DNA from: Sabethes cyaneus
Taxonomy: Eukaryota > Arthropoda > Insecta > Diptera > Culicidae
Direction of reading: 5' to 3'
DNA length: 64,000 bases
NCBI RefSeq assembly: GCF_943734655.1
Contig: NC_071353.1
Coordinates: 81,188,409-81,252,408, forward strand
Below are positions 43,471 through 54,124 of the stretch, one piece after another (within the stretch, counting starts at the first letter, position 1; the number at the start of each line of letters is the position of its first letter). The notes under the pieces were generated by a model, which worked only from the letters and a program-made list of their open reading frames with translations, did no database searches and was not told the DNA's origin. The translations under genes were made by a program, and so were the position numbers.

Positions 43471-44294
43471 GTAAGTTTGCTACATGAAAAGTATGGAATG
43501 GCTACGTGGGAATGTTAGATCCGTCTGAAGCGAATGTAGGCTTTGCATTATGCGAAAATTAGCGATGAGTGCGCAGTTTCATAATGTCTGGGGACTGCCA
43601 TGCTTGAGAAGAAATCGTATGACTGTTTTGTTTGTTCGTCAAGATACAGTAGTGATTGCTCCGTTGATGATGGGAGCAGACCCGCGGTACGATTGGGTTA
43701 CTTTTTCGCAAGCGAATAAGATCGGCAAATTTTGATGTGTTTTTCGGAGGCATCGAGCTTCAAGATTATAATGATAAGGATACGAATTATGAAGTTGGCA
43801 GGTGGCAGAGTTCGGGGAAGTAGTCGTATACTGCTATTCAGCTGTAGCATCATTAAAGGAATGTTGTGCATCGCAGCATAGAGCATGATGCAAATCAGAG
43901 TTCTCGGGGAGGGGTCGGACGTGTAGGTTTGTGTATTTGCCGATGGTCGGGCTGGAGATTGAGCAAAAGTACGACGTTCAAATTGGAAGTTCTGTGAGAT
44001 TTTTGATACGGTGTCCTCCACATTGAGTCTGGGCCTGGTATGTGGAGGGGCTCAGAGATGCTTCCAGGGGTCCTAAGAGTAGCGTGGGTATCTGGAACAA
44101 TGGGGAAGTACTACAGTTCAAAACTTTTTAGAAGACAGTATCGTAGAGAGCGGGGGACCGCTCACCTTGGTTTCGCCATTGGTACCTGTTTAAGAGTCGA
44201 AGTGAGAGATTCGTTCGTGCGTCGACATAGGGGCGCCAGACCGCACCATAAACCAAAAGAATTTTCCGATGCTAAGTATCGACGCAGCGCTGAT

Positions 44295-44400
44295 TTCGGT
44301 CACAAGGGTGGCGAAGCTGTCTAAGTTTGACTAAGGGGCCTGGCCCCTGGCCCTGGCAGGTGTTGTGGGTTCAAATCCGGTTAAAATATCTGATTATAGC
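44295..44400 (+). mobile_element. tRNA-like SINE head
   Basis: 'gggtggcgaagctgtctaag' (A-box-like) is followed by an extra-arm-like 'ggcctggcccctggccc' and a B-box GGGTTCAAATCC. The head is followed by an unrelated body to about 44600. It resembles a class II tRNA with variable loop but lacks a matching acceptor stem, so a SINE or tRNA-derived relic is more likely than a functional tRNA. Confidence 0.5.
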
Positions 44401-44692
44401 TTGGTTCGACACATGCACCTTCCAGCATTGGACAAAAGATAGGAGTCACAACTTGTTAAGCGTAGCTACCTATTACCCCCTCCTCCCCTTCCTTTCCACT
44501 CTTTCTCCTCCATTCTCAAAAAATCCTTCTTCATTACTTTCCCTTACCGTCCCTTCATCAATTGTAGAATCGTTTCAAAAAAATATTAATATATGCCTGA
44601 CCGCATTTCAAGATCATGACTAAAATCACGAGTTTGGTCAATTTTATTTTTTTCAGTGCTTTATGTGATCTGCTTGCCGAGGTAAAACGATA

Positions 44693-45998
44693 TCAATTAA
44701 CAGGGTTTCGATTTCTCTGATAGGCTCGAAGAGCGGATTTCCGTAAGCGATTAAGCCTAGTAAGAAGCCTGTTTTCCCAGATAGGCTTAGGACGCGGACG
44801 AACTCTGGGAACATGCTGCAGAATAAGACCTTGTATTTTTACGGTAAACCTAGAGACTGCTTCATCCGGATCATTGCAACTGCTAATTAAATTCCAGTCA
44901 ACTTCCCTTAAGGCGGAAATGATTGCATCATAGTTTCCTCGCCGAAAGTCAAAACAATTGGGATCGAATGCGTCAATGAATTGTGCTTTTAACATATAGT
45001 TAAACGTAACCATCAGTAGCGGATGGTGAATATCAACATTGCAAACGATATCACGAGCTTTAATAACGGAACAAGCAGACAAAGCGCTGATTTACAAAAA
45101 TTAAATCCAGAAACCTTCCGTTCGGATTACATATAGGGTTAATCTGGTACATGTTATGCAAAGCCATGCCAACTAATAAATGTGAGCTACCAATATTCAC
45201 CGTTGATCGTAAAGCGTCAATGAAAAGGTAACCATCTTGCGGGTGCACCGACTAAAATAAACCAGGACGACTGAAATCGCCAAACAGCATAATATAGTCG
45301 TTGATATCAGTCGAGTAAACAGCTTTTTCTAGCGACGAAATATGACGATCAATGATATCGACTTCATTCAGCAGCCTAGGTGGGTTATAAATAGCGCCGC
45401 AAACAATATTTGAACCATTGTTGTTAATCGTTACCCATAACTGCTCAAGTGATTCATCCATTGCTCCGACTAGCAGTGCGGACGACAATGAACGACGAAC
45501 ATCTATAACCACTCCGCCGCCCCTAACATTGATGCTATTCTTTGAGGTACGATCCGAATGATACACAATATAGTCTGTTCCAAACAGTTCAACAGATGCG
45601 ATTTGTGAATCGAGCCAAGATTCGGTTAGCACAATACAATCGTAAAGCGAATCTGAAACCTCCAGTGCAAATTCAGAGATTTTGCTTCGCAACTCGTGTG
45701 CGTTCTGATAGTGAAACAGTAGATGTATAGGCTCGTGCTCAGACGAAGGGATGGGTTGTAGTTGTTTACGACGAGTGACACCATCGCTGCGGCTGTTGGT
45801 GGGGCTATGGGGAACGAAATCTGCTTGAATTTTTTGATTGGGGCTTACCATATGATGGGGGCTTACCCGTTCCGTCCTCGAAGGATTTTCCACCGTCGCG
45901 AAATCGACGGCCCAGAAAGTCTGATTAGCACGACGAGTCCACCGGGGAATACGGGGCACAATGCCTACGTCAATGGTTCTATTCACTGCCACTTGCAC
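44693..45998 (-). pseudogene. Jockey B LINE: endonuclease and linker
   Basis: Minus strand. The APE-type endonuclease blocks are FHYQNAHELRSK, LTESWLDSQI, GAIYNPPRL, MLFGDFSRPG, then after one in-frame stop (about 45241) DLIFVN and, after a frameshift near 45070, VDIHHPLL. The linker to the RT ends RPRPKPIWENRLLTRL at about 44710. The reverse transcriptase that should follow is absent. Loss of the 3' part is unusual, because LINE copies are normally 5'-truncated, and points to a later deletion or rearrangement at about 44690. Confidence 0.83.
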
Positions 45999-46012
45999 GG
46001 TTCTGTGAGAGT

Positions 46013-46370
46013 GTAGAATTGCACTTTATGGAGATAAATTTGCACTTAATGCACAGGTATCGATCGTAGTCGCCACTAGACAATTAAGATCACTGAACAG
46101 ATCGGCATTGGCACAAATTATAATTGTTTCTAGCTACTGTACTGGACTAATTTTGGAATTCTCTAAACTTGGATCACACGAGATGCGGTTACTATATGTA
46201 CACGCTTGGATGGTATATTTCGTACTGACTATATATACAATGATTCGCTAGACTACTTATGTACAAAAATGATCAATATTAGTGAGTACCTTATCGGATT
46301 GCGCATGCGCGCTATTAATTCTCTCCTCTCTATACTCTTATCACCAGGGATGTTAGATACAGTAACATGT
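46013..46370 (-). repeat. Candidate solo LTR inside Jockey B
   Basis: On the minus strand it starts TGTTACTGTATCTAACATC and ends GCAATTCTACA, with internal 'gcgcgcatgcgc' and 'gtatatatagtcag' (a possible TATA). The TG...CA borders and its place between ORF1 and the endonuclease of Jockey B suggest a solo LTR. A flanking duplication was not found. 46371-46627 is AT-rich with no recognisable feature. Confidence 0.38.
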
Positions 46371-46627
46371 CGATTTTAATGTAGGTAATTCATTTTGATA
46401 ATCATTTAAATAGATTTAAGTTTAACATTATTTAACTTAAATTTAGTTCAATTATGGTTTAAGAAGATTTAAGGTAATTGTAGTGTAGTTAGATTTAAGA
46501 TTATTTAGGATAATTTATTGTAAATAGAATTATGTAAATTTTAGATTTAATAATTGATAATATTCATCATTCCGGCCACCTTGCCCCCCGGCCAGATGGC
46601 CCCCTAAATCCACCGGTGGTCGAAAAC

Positions 46628-47608
46628 TCAATTTTGCGGTGCTGATGAAGACTGCGTTGGATTCATGATTTCCGTTCTCGGAAATTTTATAGCCTGCGGT
46701 TCCCACAAATCCGATGATTTGTTTCGCTCTTCAAACTGCCGAAAATAAATTCCTTTCGGCCAATTCGTAGCATCCAAAGCAGTATCTGTTAGATGTGCAT
46801 CAATGCCAATTTTAAAAGAAATAAATGCCAAAGATTTTATATCAGCATCTCTCTTTACAAGTTTTTTTACAACCGGTTGAGTCTTCGGACACGTGCACAC
46901 TTAAAAAAAGTACCGAGTTCGGTAAAATATCGTAAATTTTACCAAACTCTGAGCAGCAGAACGTTCGGTAAAAAAATTTCATGATGCCAAACATTACTAA
47001 TGATCCGTAAACGTCGATTGGCACCATCGAATTTTACCGAACGTTCGGCTGCTCAGAGTTCGGTAAAAAAAAATTAAGTGTGTGAGGCGCAATGCGCGAT
47101 AGATACAACCAAAATTTGGCGACAGGTTGCCGAACGGTCTCGACAAGTTTGGGAAAATTTTCAGTTGATCTAGTGCCGCTTATCAAATTAGAAAAACCAG
47201 CGGATCGCTTGGGAGTATCATTCAGTGAAGCGATTCTAGGGCGCCTAGTTCTACGACTGGCCGATGAAATTGCAGAAGTCGAATTCGCTGAAAATTTTCC
47301 GAAATCGATCCGATTAATGTAGCAATTTGACCATCATTTTTAACTTCCTTCATACAGTCGTTAACAAAATCAGCGAGAGACGACAAAATAGCAGCAGTAG
47401 TACCTAACGAATTTTGCGCCTTTAAATTGTCAATCAATTTCATGCAGTCCGCGCAGAACCACAGCAAATTCGTTTGTTCATTGAAGTAGTCTAAATTCGA
47501 TCGCACCCAGCCAATGCATTTCATGTGAGCTATATGCTCACGTAGATGACATTTGATCAAGTTCAGATTTTTAATGGGATGAGAACATTCGTAGCTAACT
47601 TTATCCAT
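46628..47608 (-). pseudogene. Jockey B LINE: ORF1 with PHD-like zinc finger
   Basis: Minus strand, ATG at 47608: MDKVSYECSHP, then HIAHMKCIGWVRS and LLWFCADCMKLI, a C/H-rich PHD-like finger found at the N-terminus of some insect LINE ORF1 proteins. A frame change near 47230 and a MITE insertion (46896-47084) precede the C-terminal part, which includes LDATNWPKGIYFRQFE and ends at 46628. The 5' UTR would run through 47609-47768 and, beyond the RTE insertion, into 52550 and onward. Confidence 0.72.
46896..47084. repeat. 189-bp MITE, second full copy
   Basis: Starts CACACTTAAAAAAAGTACC, ends 'aaattaagtgtgtg', nearly identical to 39272-39460. It interrupts Jockey B ORF1. Confidence 0.85.
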
Positions 47609-47780
47609 CGTTACAAGAGCTTTTACAAGCAGGTGGTCTAAATGAAGGCGATTGAATAACCAGCTACAGTTTGGTATAGTTGGGCACAAGCGGCGTGGCC
47701 AGCGAACAGGAGATGAGGTTTAATTCCTTATTCACAGATGTCGCTTCAGATGAAAAAATGCGCGTAGCGGTAGTGGCAGT

Positions 47781-49519
47781 AGTGGCGCTCTTCCCCCATA
47801 GACCAGTACATAAAGTCACGTGGGTTTCCCGCGACGGCCGAACAGAAAACCAAATCGACCACATCTGCATCAGCCGGAAATGGAGAAGGAGCCTTCTTGA
47901 TGTACGCAACAAACGCAGCGCTGACATTGCATCCGACCATCATCTTGTTATCGCTGAGATACGTCTGCGCGTCGCACGTGTCCAACGACGGGAGGAGAAA
48001 GTTGGGTGCCGCTACGACGTCCGCCGATTGGAGAATCCTGAGGTGAAAAGGGCCTTTGTTGAACAACTTGAATCTCGAGTCTCGGAGTTGCCACCTGGTG
48101 GAACCGTCGAAGAGCAATGGACCGGCATCAAGCACGCCTTCATCACGACCAGTGATGAAACCCTCGGCAAAGCGCGCAGTGGGCGGAGGGAGTGGATTTC
48201 GGATGAAACTTGGAGGAAGATCGACGAGCGGAGAGAGGCGAAAGCCGGCATTGAGCGAGCGCGGACCAGATCGGCTAAGACAGCTGCCCGTCAACGATAC
48301 GCCGAACTGGAGAGGGCTGTTAAACGTGCTTGTAGGCGGGACAAGAGAGCCTGGACTAACTCCCTAGCCGAACAAGGAGAAACCGCCGCCGCCAATGGTG
48401 ATATCCGTTTGTTGTACGATATTTCTCGCCGCCTTAGTGGTGCCAGGATGAATACAAAGATGCCGCTAAAGGACAGAGCTGGTCAGCTATTGACTGACCG
48501 TACAGAACAGCTTAAGCGATGGACTAAACATTTTGAACAACTCTTCCGAGTTTCAAATGTCAGAGACAGTTTGTCGAATAAATCGCGTGAACTCGGAGGT
48601 GCCATCGCTGGATGAAATTGTAGCAGCCATCAAGAGTATGAAATCCAATAGAGCGCCAGGGATAGATCGTATTTCAGCCGAAATGCTCAAAGCTGACCCA
48701 TCTTTGTCAGCCCAGATGATGCATCAGCTTTTCAGCAATATTTGGGAAACCGCAACTTTTCCGGTGAACTGGATGCAGGGCATATTGGTCAAAGTCCCTA
48801 AGAAAGGAGACCTAACGGAATGCGGTAACTGGCGTGGCATCACATTGCCCTGTATTACTCTCAAAGTACTCTGTAAGGTAATCCTCAACCGGATCCAGGA
48901 GAAGATCGACGCTACTCTCCGGCGGCAGCAAGCTGGATTCCGTGCTGGCCGATCGTGTGTAGACCATATCACAACGCTTCGCATTATATTGGAGCAGATC
49001 AACGAATTCCAGGACTCTCTTCTGGTGGTATTCGTTGACTTCGAAAAGACGTGCGACCGACTCAATCACGAAAACATCTGGGGCGCACTTAGGCGTAGAG
49101 GAGTTCCAGATAAGCTAGTCCATCTCATCGAGGCTCAGTACGAGGCGTTCTCGTGCAAGGTTTTGCACGACGCCGTCTTGTCCGACCCCATAAGGGTTAC
49201 TGCTGGCGTGAGACAGGGCTGCATTTTATCACCGCTTCTGTTTCTTATCGTTATGGATGAGATATTAGTTGGAGCAATTGACAGTAGACCAAATCGAGGA
49301 TTGCCTTGGAATCCTCTAACGATGGAGCAGCTAAATGACCTCGACCTAGCCGACGACATTGTCTTGCTCGCACAACGCCGAAACGACATGCAGAGCAAGT
49401 TAGATGACCTCTCCGAGAGCTCCCGAGCATCAGGTCTCACAGTCAATGTAGCGAAAACTAAGTCTATGGTAGTGAACACTGACAATGCCACCAACTTCAC
49501 AGTAGCGGAACAACAAGTT
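47781..49519 (+). pseudogene. RTE copy 1: endonuclease end and RT, first part
   Basis: The endonuclease end (NQIDHICISRKWR, IASDHHLVIAEI) leads into a basic linker and, after a frame change near 48570, the RT: KSNRAPGIDRIS, VPKKGDLTECGNWRGI, VFVDFEKTCDRL, TAGVRQGCILSPLLF and the catalytic DLADDIVLL. The first residue of the catalytic box is Leu, in place of the usual Tyr or Phe, as in copy 2. FEKTCDRL replaces the AFDRL of copy 2. The frame ends at the Jockey C insertion. Confidence 0.9.
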
Positions 49520-50190
49520 TATTTGTTTATTTATTTATAATAAATCTGACAATTTGTCTTAATGAAGTGTATGATGTACTTATATAATATTTAATCTTTT
49601 CACTCGGTTAACAAATTGGGATGCAGACATTCCAAACTCGAACACAGATTCCACCGAAGTAAACAGGCGTACCATCGCAGCGATAGGCTGGTTGTAACCA
49701 TAGCGTGTTCGATAAAATCCTGGCTGCATTAATGATCGCTGTCGCAAGGATCTTCCTGATGCCCGGAAATCAAGCAGGGATAAAAGATGTGGGCAATCGA
49801 TGTCACCAGCGAGCAATTAAACAACGAAAGCGGCTTGCTGGATTTTTCGTCTCCGAGCGAGCGTTTCGAGACTAAGCAGTTGACATCTATCTGGATAGGC
49901 TGGGAGATTCCAGGGATAACGCCATGGAAGATTCCTGAGAGCGAGCCGTATGAATCTTTTTTGGACTCGCTCGATCCTTAAGTTCCACGTTACGTCGTTC
50001 GGTGTCCATATAATGGAAGTATTTTCAAGGATCGGCCTAACAAGAGAACAGTATAATGCCTTTAAGCAATGCGGATCCGTAAAGCCCTTGGCAATCTTGG
50101 AGATGAAGCCAAGCTGTCGGTTTGCCTTGGAAATGATCGACTTGTAGTGCGCATGAAAGGTAAGCTTAGGATCCAGTAGAATACCAAGGT

Positions 50191-50871
50191 CAGGGCTTGA
50201 AAAGGGATCGCAAGTTGAATGTGACTGCCGTGAATGCGAACTTTCCGCATTCAAACTCCGCTTTTTGAACGATCATTTGACTTTTTTTCTTATCCAGTCA
50301 ATATGCCGCTTGCGCTGCTGCCGTCTTACAATTCATGCGGCAGCTCAGCAAAAGCAAACAGTCAATCTCCCGTTTTGCTTTGCGCTTTGAGAATATAAAC
50401 TGCAAACTGACTGGAAGCATACGGTGACGTATTTTTTCGTTTCTCTTTTTGTCTCCAAATCGGCTGCTCACAGTAATAGTTTGTCACCCGGACGTCGGTC
50501 CGACGCAAGCAAAATATTCGTTTGTATTGGACGGAGTCCGACCGACTTCTTCCATGCACATGTAGTGGTTGTTTTTTTGTAGTATTGAATCATACGATTG
50601 TGCGGTTGCTTTTCGTTAGCGTGGTGATTGCCAGTCATTTGACTGTTTTGCAGTCATTCGCTGCTCCAAACGGTAAAGGCAACTTGATCGAAACGAAAAT
50701 GTCAAAAAGCATTAGAACGCATTCATACTGTTGCGTGCATTCGGCGTTTGACTGAGCAAACTGCCAGTTGTGTTATGCATAGCGTTCGTATTCCACCTCT
50801 AAACGGACGGTGTGAACTTGAATGCGCGTTGGTGTGACTGCGGTAGAAAAAAAGGATCGGTTGAAGCCCTG
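50191..50871. mobile_element. hAT MITE, TIR CAGGGCTT, TSD ACCAAGGT
   Basis: The left end CAGGGCTTGAAAAGGGATCG pairs with the inverse of the right end (CAGGGCTTCAACCGATCC). ACCAAGGT is present at 50183-50190 and 50872-50879. It is 681 bp and non-coding, with imperfect inverted repeats extending about 50 bp inward. It splits the Jockey C reverse transcriptase. Confidence 0.9.
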
Positions 50872-50947
50872 ACCAAGGTCCGTTAATGGTCCACTCGATT
50901 CAAAATAGTACCGTCGATATGGTAATCAAACATAATCGGATCTGAAG

Positions 50948-51239
50948 CAAGGTTACCACATGCACAGATTATTCTGTGTTTAACAGATAATTGAAAAAAA
51001 TCGCCTGTACAGAATCTGTATGCATAGAATACAGATTTTCGCCAAATTACACAGATTAAACAGATTTTTGAGCTTTTACATGAGAGTGAAAGAGATGGAA
51101 ATAGTAAGCAAAATGATTCTCTATCTCTTTCACTCTCATTGTTTTGCATTGGACAGATTTTTGCACAGATATTTTTCCTCACCGTACAGATTGTCAGATT
51201 ATTCCAACAAAAACCACAGAATTATATGTGGCATCCCTG
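50948..51239. mobile_element. hAT MITE, TIR CAAGGTTACCACA, TSD ATCTGAAG
   Basis: The left end CAAGGTTACCACA and inverse right end CAGGGATGCCACA match at 10 of 13 positions. ATCTGAAG duplicates lie at 50940-50947 and 51240-51247. It is 292 bp. An internal inverted pair 'gagtgaaagagat' / 'atctctttcactc' forms a hairpin. It lies 68 bp from the other hAT MITE in the same LINE. Confidence 0.88.
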
Positions 51240-51896
51240 ATCTGAAGAACGATGAAAGGTCATGACGTTGCATTTTGCGATACTTATAACAAGTTTGTTC
51301 AGCTGACACCAATTGACGAACACGTTTAGCAACATTTGCAGATGGAGGCAGTCCTCAATAGAGCGCACCACTACGTAGATTTTCAAATCATCGGCGTAAA
51401 TGAGTTTGCTTCTGTAACCAAGCGAGAATGCAACATCGTTGAAGAAAACGACGAACAAAAGTGGTCCTAAATTGCTCCTTTGCGGAACTCCAGATTTATT
51501 AACAAACGGTGACGAGATGCTTATACCGTGTTTGACATGAAGCGTTCTTTCAATCAGATAGGATGAAAGCCACGACACCAATCTGCTCGAGGCTCCCATT
51601 CGCAACAATTTACGCAGTAACACTTTGTGGTCAATTTTGTCGAAAGCCGCTTTCAGATCCGTATAGATGACATCAACTTGCGCTCTGCCTTCCATAGCCG
51701 TCGAACAAGTGGTAACGAAGTCTAACAAGTTTGTAGTTACGGATCTGCCAGGAATGAAACCATGTTGGTCAGAGGAGATATGAGACTTCGTTGCTTGTAG
51801 AATTCGGTCGCTGACGATAATCTCGAACAATTTCGAGGCGGCGGAAAGGCTGGTAATCCCACGGTAATTTCTGACGTCACGACGATCACCACTTTT

Positions 51897-52537
51897 AGTT
51901 GAGCAGGTAGACGCCTTTCAATATCTTGGTAGCCAAACAACGCCCGATGGTGGTACCAAGACTGATATAGCCACACGGACCAGGAAGGCCAGGGTTGCTT
52001 TTGCAGGTCTGTGAAACATTTGGCGCTCAAACCAGGTCACTCTACGTACGAAAACCCGAATCTTTAATTCAAATGTTAAATCCGTACTGCTGTATGCCTG
52101 CGAAACGTGGTGCGTCTCAGAGGAGACAACGCAAAAACTGCAGGTATTCATTAACCGGTGCCTGCGATACATTATTCGTGCCTGGTGGCCTGATAATTGG
52201 ATATCCAATGAGGAACTCCAACGTCGGTGTCATCAACGGCCGATAGCCACAGAAATTCGTGAACGTAGGTGGAAGTGGATCGGACACAACCTTGAGGAAA
52301 GGTGCGAACGAGGTTTGCAGAGTAGCACTCGACTGGAATCCACAAGGACAGCGTAGAAGAGGCAGACCCAGAGGCTCATGGCGACGGAGCTTAACCAACG
52401 ACATCCGGACTGTAGACGAGAACCTGTCCTGGCGACAGGTAAAAGCCATGGCGGGTAACCGTCAGCAGTGGAGATCTCTGATTTCATCCCTTTGTTCTGC
52501 CGGACCGGCGGACATGGACACATATGTAAGTAAGTAA
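51897..52537 (+). pseudogene. RTE copy 1: C-terminal part and tail
   Basis: Resumes VEQVDAFQYLGSQTTPD and continues with TKTRIFNSNVKSVLLYACE, NRCLRYIIRAWWPDNWI and RRRGRPRGSWRRSL, the RTE C-terminal domain, ending near the (TAAG)n tail. A premature stop replaces an Arg codon near 52015, and a single-base insertion near 52289 shifts the frame. Confidence 0.9.
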
Positions 52538-52549
52538 GGTAGTGGCAGT

Positions 52550-53339
52550 TATATATGCAAAATAAAATCAAAAATACACTTCGGTGATTGAATACAATCT
52601 TCACTTAAACTTCACCAAAGTCACAAAAGAGCACTTCGCGATTAGTCGACAAAGTAATATTCGCGAGATTTGAAATTCAAGCAAAAAGTTAAGTAAAAGT
52701 CGGAGCTTAAAAACAGTTTCTCAATAATACAGGCTAGGTTTCCAGAATGTGTCGTAGTGTTTGTACATTTATAAACAAGCAGCGGGCTCCATAAGAGGGA
52801 AGAGAAAAGCTTGTCCAATTCGGTTTACGCAAAGCAAACACCACGTATTGTTTTTGTACTGATTCTATTCGTTCCTGGAGTAATAATGAAAATGGTGACT
52901 AGACTATGCTACAGTATTCTAATATTGACCGGATCTTTTTATTTTTTCGCACTTTTGAACCGAATTATTTCCTAGAGAAACTATAATGTTTGGCATGCTT
53001 CTTTTTCTGCCAAAAGCTACTGATCACAATTTTTGTATTTTAAGTTGGAGAAGAAACAGCTAACCCATGAAAAAACTGGAATGTGCGAACTCAGGTCATT
53101 GATTATGGTACATGTGGCGAAGTCACAGCTCTGCTGAACGTTACTTGGACATATCCTTTCTAAAACCAGTACAATGGGCGCCGAAGACTTCCTGGCGATT
53201 GCTTATTGAGACTCCTAGATTAAGTTATGTGTTTTGTGTATTGTATAATATTCCATCGAATTCCAGCTCTACAATGGTTAATCAGGAAAGAGCTTTGTCC
53301 CTTGTCTTTAATTAAATATTTGTATTAGTGGTTCAATAA
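52550..53339. other. Probable Jockey B 5' UTR start, then unassigned
   Basis: Immediately after the RTE duplication the sequence should be the continuation of the Jockey B leader on the minus strand (its outer end is unknown). From about 52740 to 53339 I see no recognisable feature; a 67-codon plus-strand ORF at 53112-53315 has no family resemblance. Confidence 0.35.
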
Positions 53340-53463
53340 AGGAAAAAAAAGTTGGAGAACACTTCTGTTACACCGAATATAGAAAACCTGTACTTCGAGG
53401 ATAAATACTCTGAGATCCTCCTTGTTTGTAATTCCTGAATTTCATATCATCGACATACATATA
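53340..53463 (-). pseudogene. Jockey D LINE RT fragment, YVDD side
   Basis: The minus strand reads YVDDMKFRNYK and then decays. The YVDD box directly abuts the TA of the pogo-like MITE whose other side (57258) holds the preceding RT block, so both belonged to one LINE. Confidence 0.65.
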
Positions 53464-53747
53464 CAGGCCGGACTCGATTATCCGGGGATTCGATTAACCG
53501 GGGATTCGATTATCCGGGATTCGATTATCCGGGTTTTTAGACTCGATTATCCGGGTGAAAAAAAAAATTTTTTTTTCACTGATTTATTTTAAACCCAAAT
53601 GTTATAATTTTCATGCTACATAATGATTCCAACTAAACAAGCATTGATTAACCTCCCTAAAGCTACAAAACTCCTTTCTTATATCTCTTTTATCGGCGAA
53701 AAAACAAAAATAAATCCTGCGATGATGAAATCAATTTTTTTACTTAA

Positions 53748-53792
53748 AAATCATCATCACCATCATCATTATCATCATCATCATCATCATCG
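53748..53792. repeat. Imperfect CAT/ATC microsatellite
   Basis: 'atcatcatcac' followed by several 'catcatcat' runs with one 'ttatc' interruption, inside the pogo-like MITE. Confidence 0.85.
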
Positions 53793-54124
53793 TAACCATC
53801 AGTAAAAAAAATTGCAAAAAAGGAAATTTATGACTTTAGGGGAGATTGATCAATAATAAAAAAAACATTTATAATACCTAAATATTGAAAAACATAACAT
53901 ACAAAAAATAATATTGTACCAAAAAAAATCATCAGTGGAAAAAATCGTAAGAAAGGAATTTTCTGACTTTTGGGAAGATAGATCAATAATAAATAAAACA
54001 TTTCTGATACATAAAAGTCAAAAAACTTGACATACCAAAAAAAAATTTGTACCAAAAATGATGATTCGATTATCCGGGTGATTCGATTATCCGGGCTGAA
54101 AATAAAAATGACTTACTTACTTAC

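Larger units (their letters stand above)
49520..51896 (-). pseudogene. Jockey C LINE fragment inside RTE copy 1
   Basis: Minus strand, 5'-truncated. It reads NYRGITSLSAASKLFE, FIPGRSVTTNLLDF, YTDLKAAFDKIDH, SGVPQRSNLGPLLF (Arg replaces the usual Gly), LIYADDLKIY, then two MITE insertions, then GILLDPKLTFHAHY and LVRPILENTSIIW. The 3' end is an A-rich 'aaataaataaacaaataaa' tail at 49520-49540 (plus: tttatttg...). A short AGTT duplication may flank it. With both MITEs removed the frame runs TFHRSSDPIMFDYHI-x-GTIL toward GILLD. Confidence 0.86.
47781..52537 (+). mobile_element. RTE-clade LINE, 5'-truncated, with 12-bp TSD
   Basis: Flanked by GGTAGTGGCAGT at 47769-47780 and 52538-52549. It starts inside the endonuclease (LFPHRPVHKVTW) and ends with a (TAAG)n tail, the simple-repeat tail of RTE elements. 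It is interrupted at 49519 by Jockey C, resuming at 51897. It is the partner of the copy at 54111-57218. Confidence 0.93.

Noticed and set aside
44295..44400. Functional tRNA gene
   Set aside because: A- and B-box-like sequences exist, but no paired acceptor stem or convincing anticodon arm could be drawn, so a SINE head is more likely.
53623..53805. Histidine-rich ORF with His run
   Set aside because: The histidines come from an imperfect CAT microsatellite inside a MITE.
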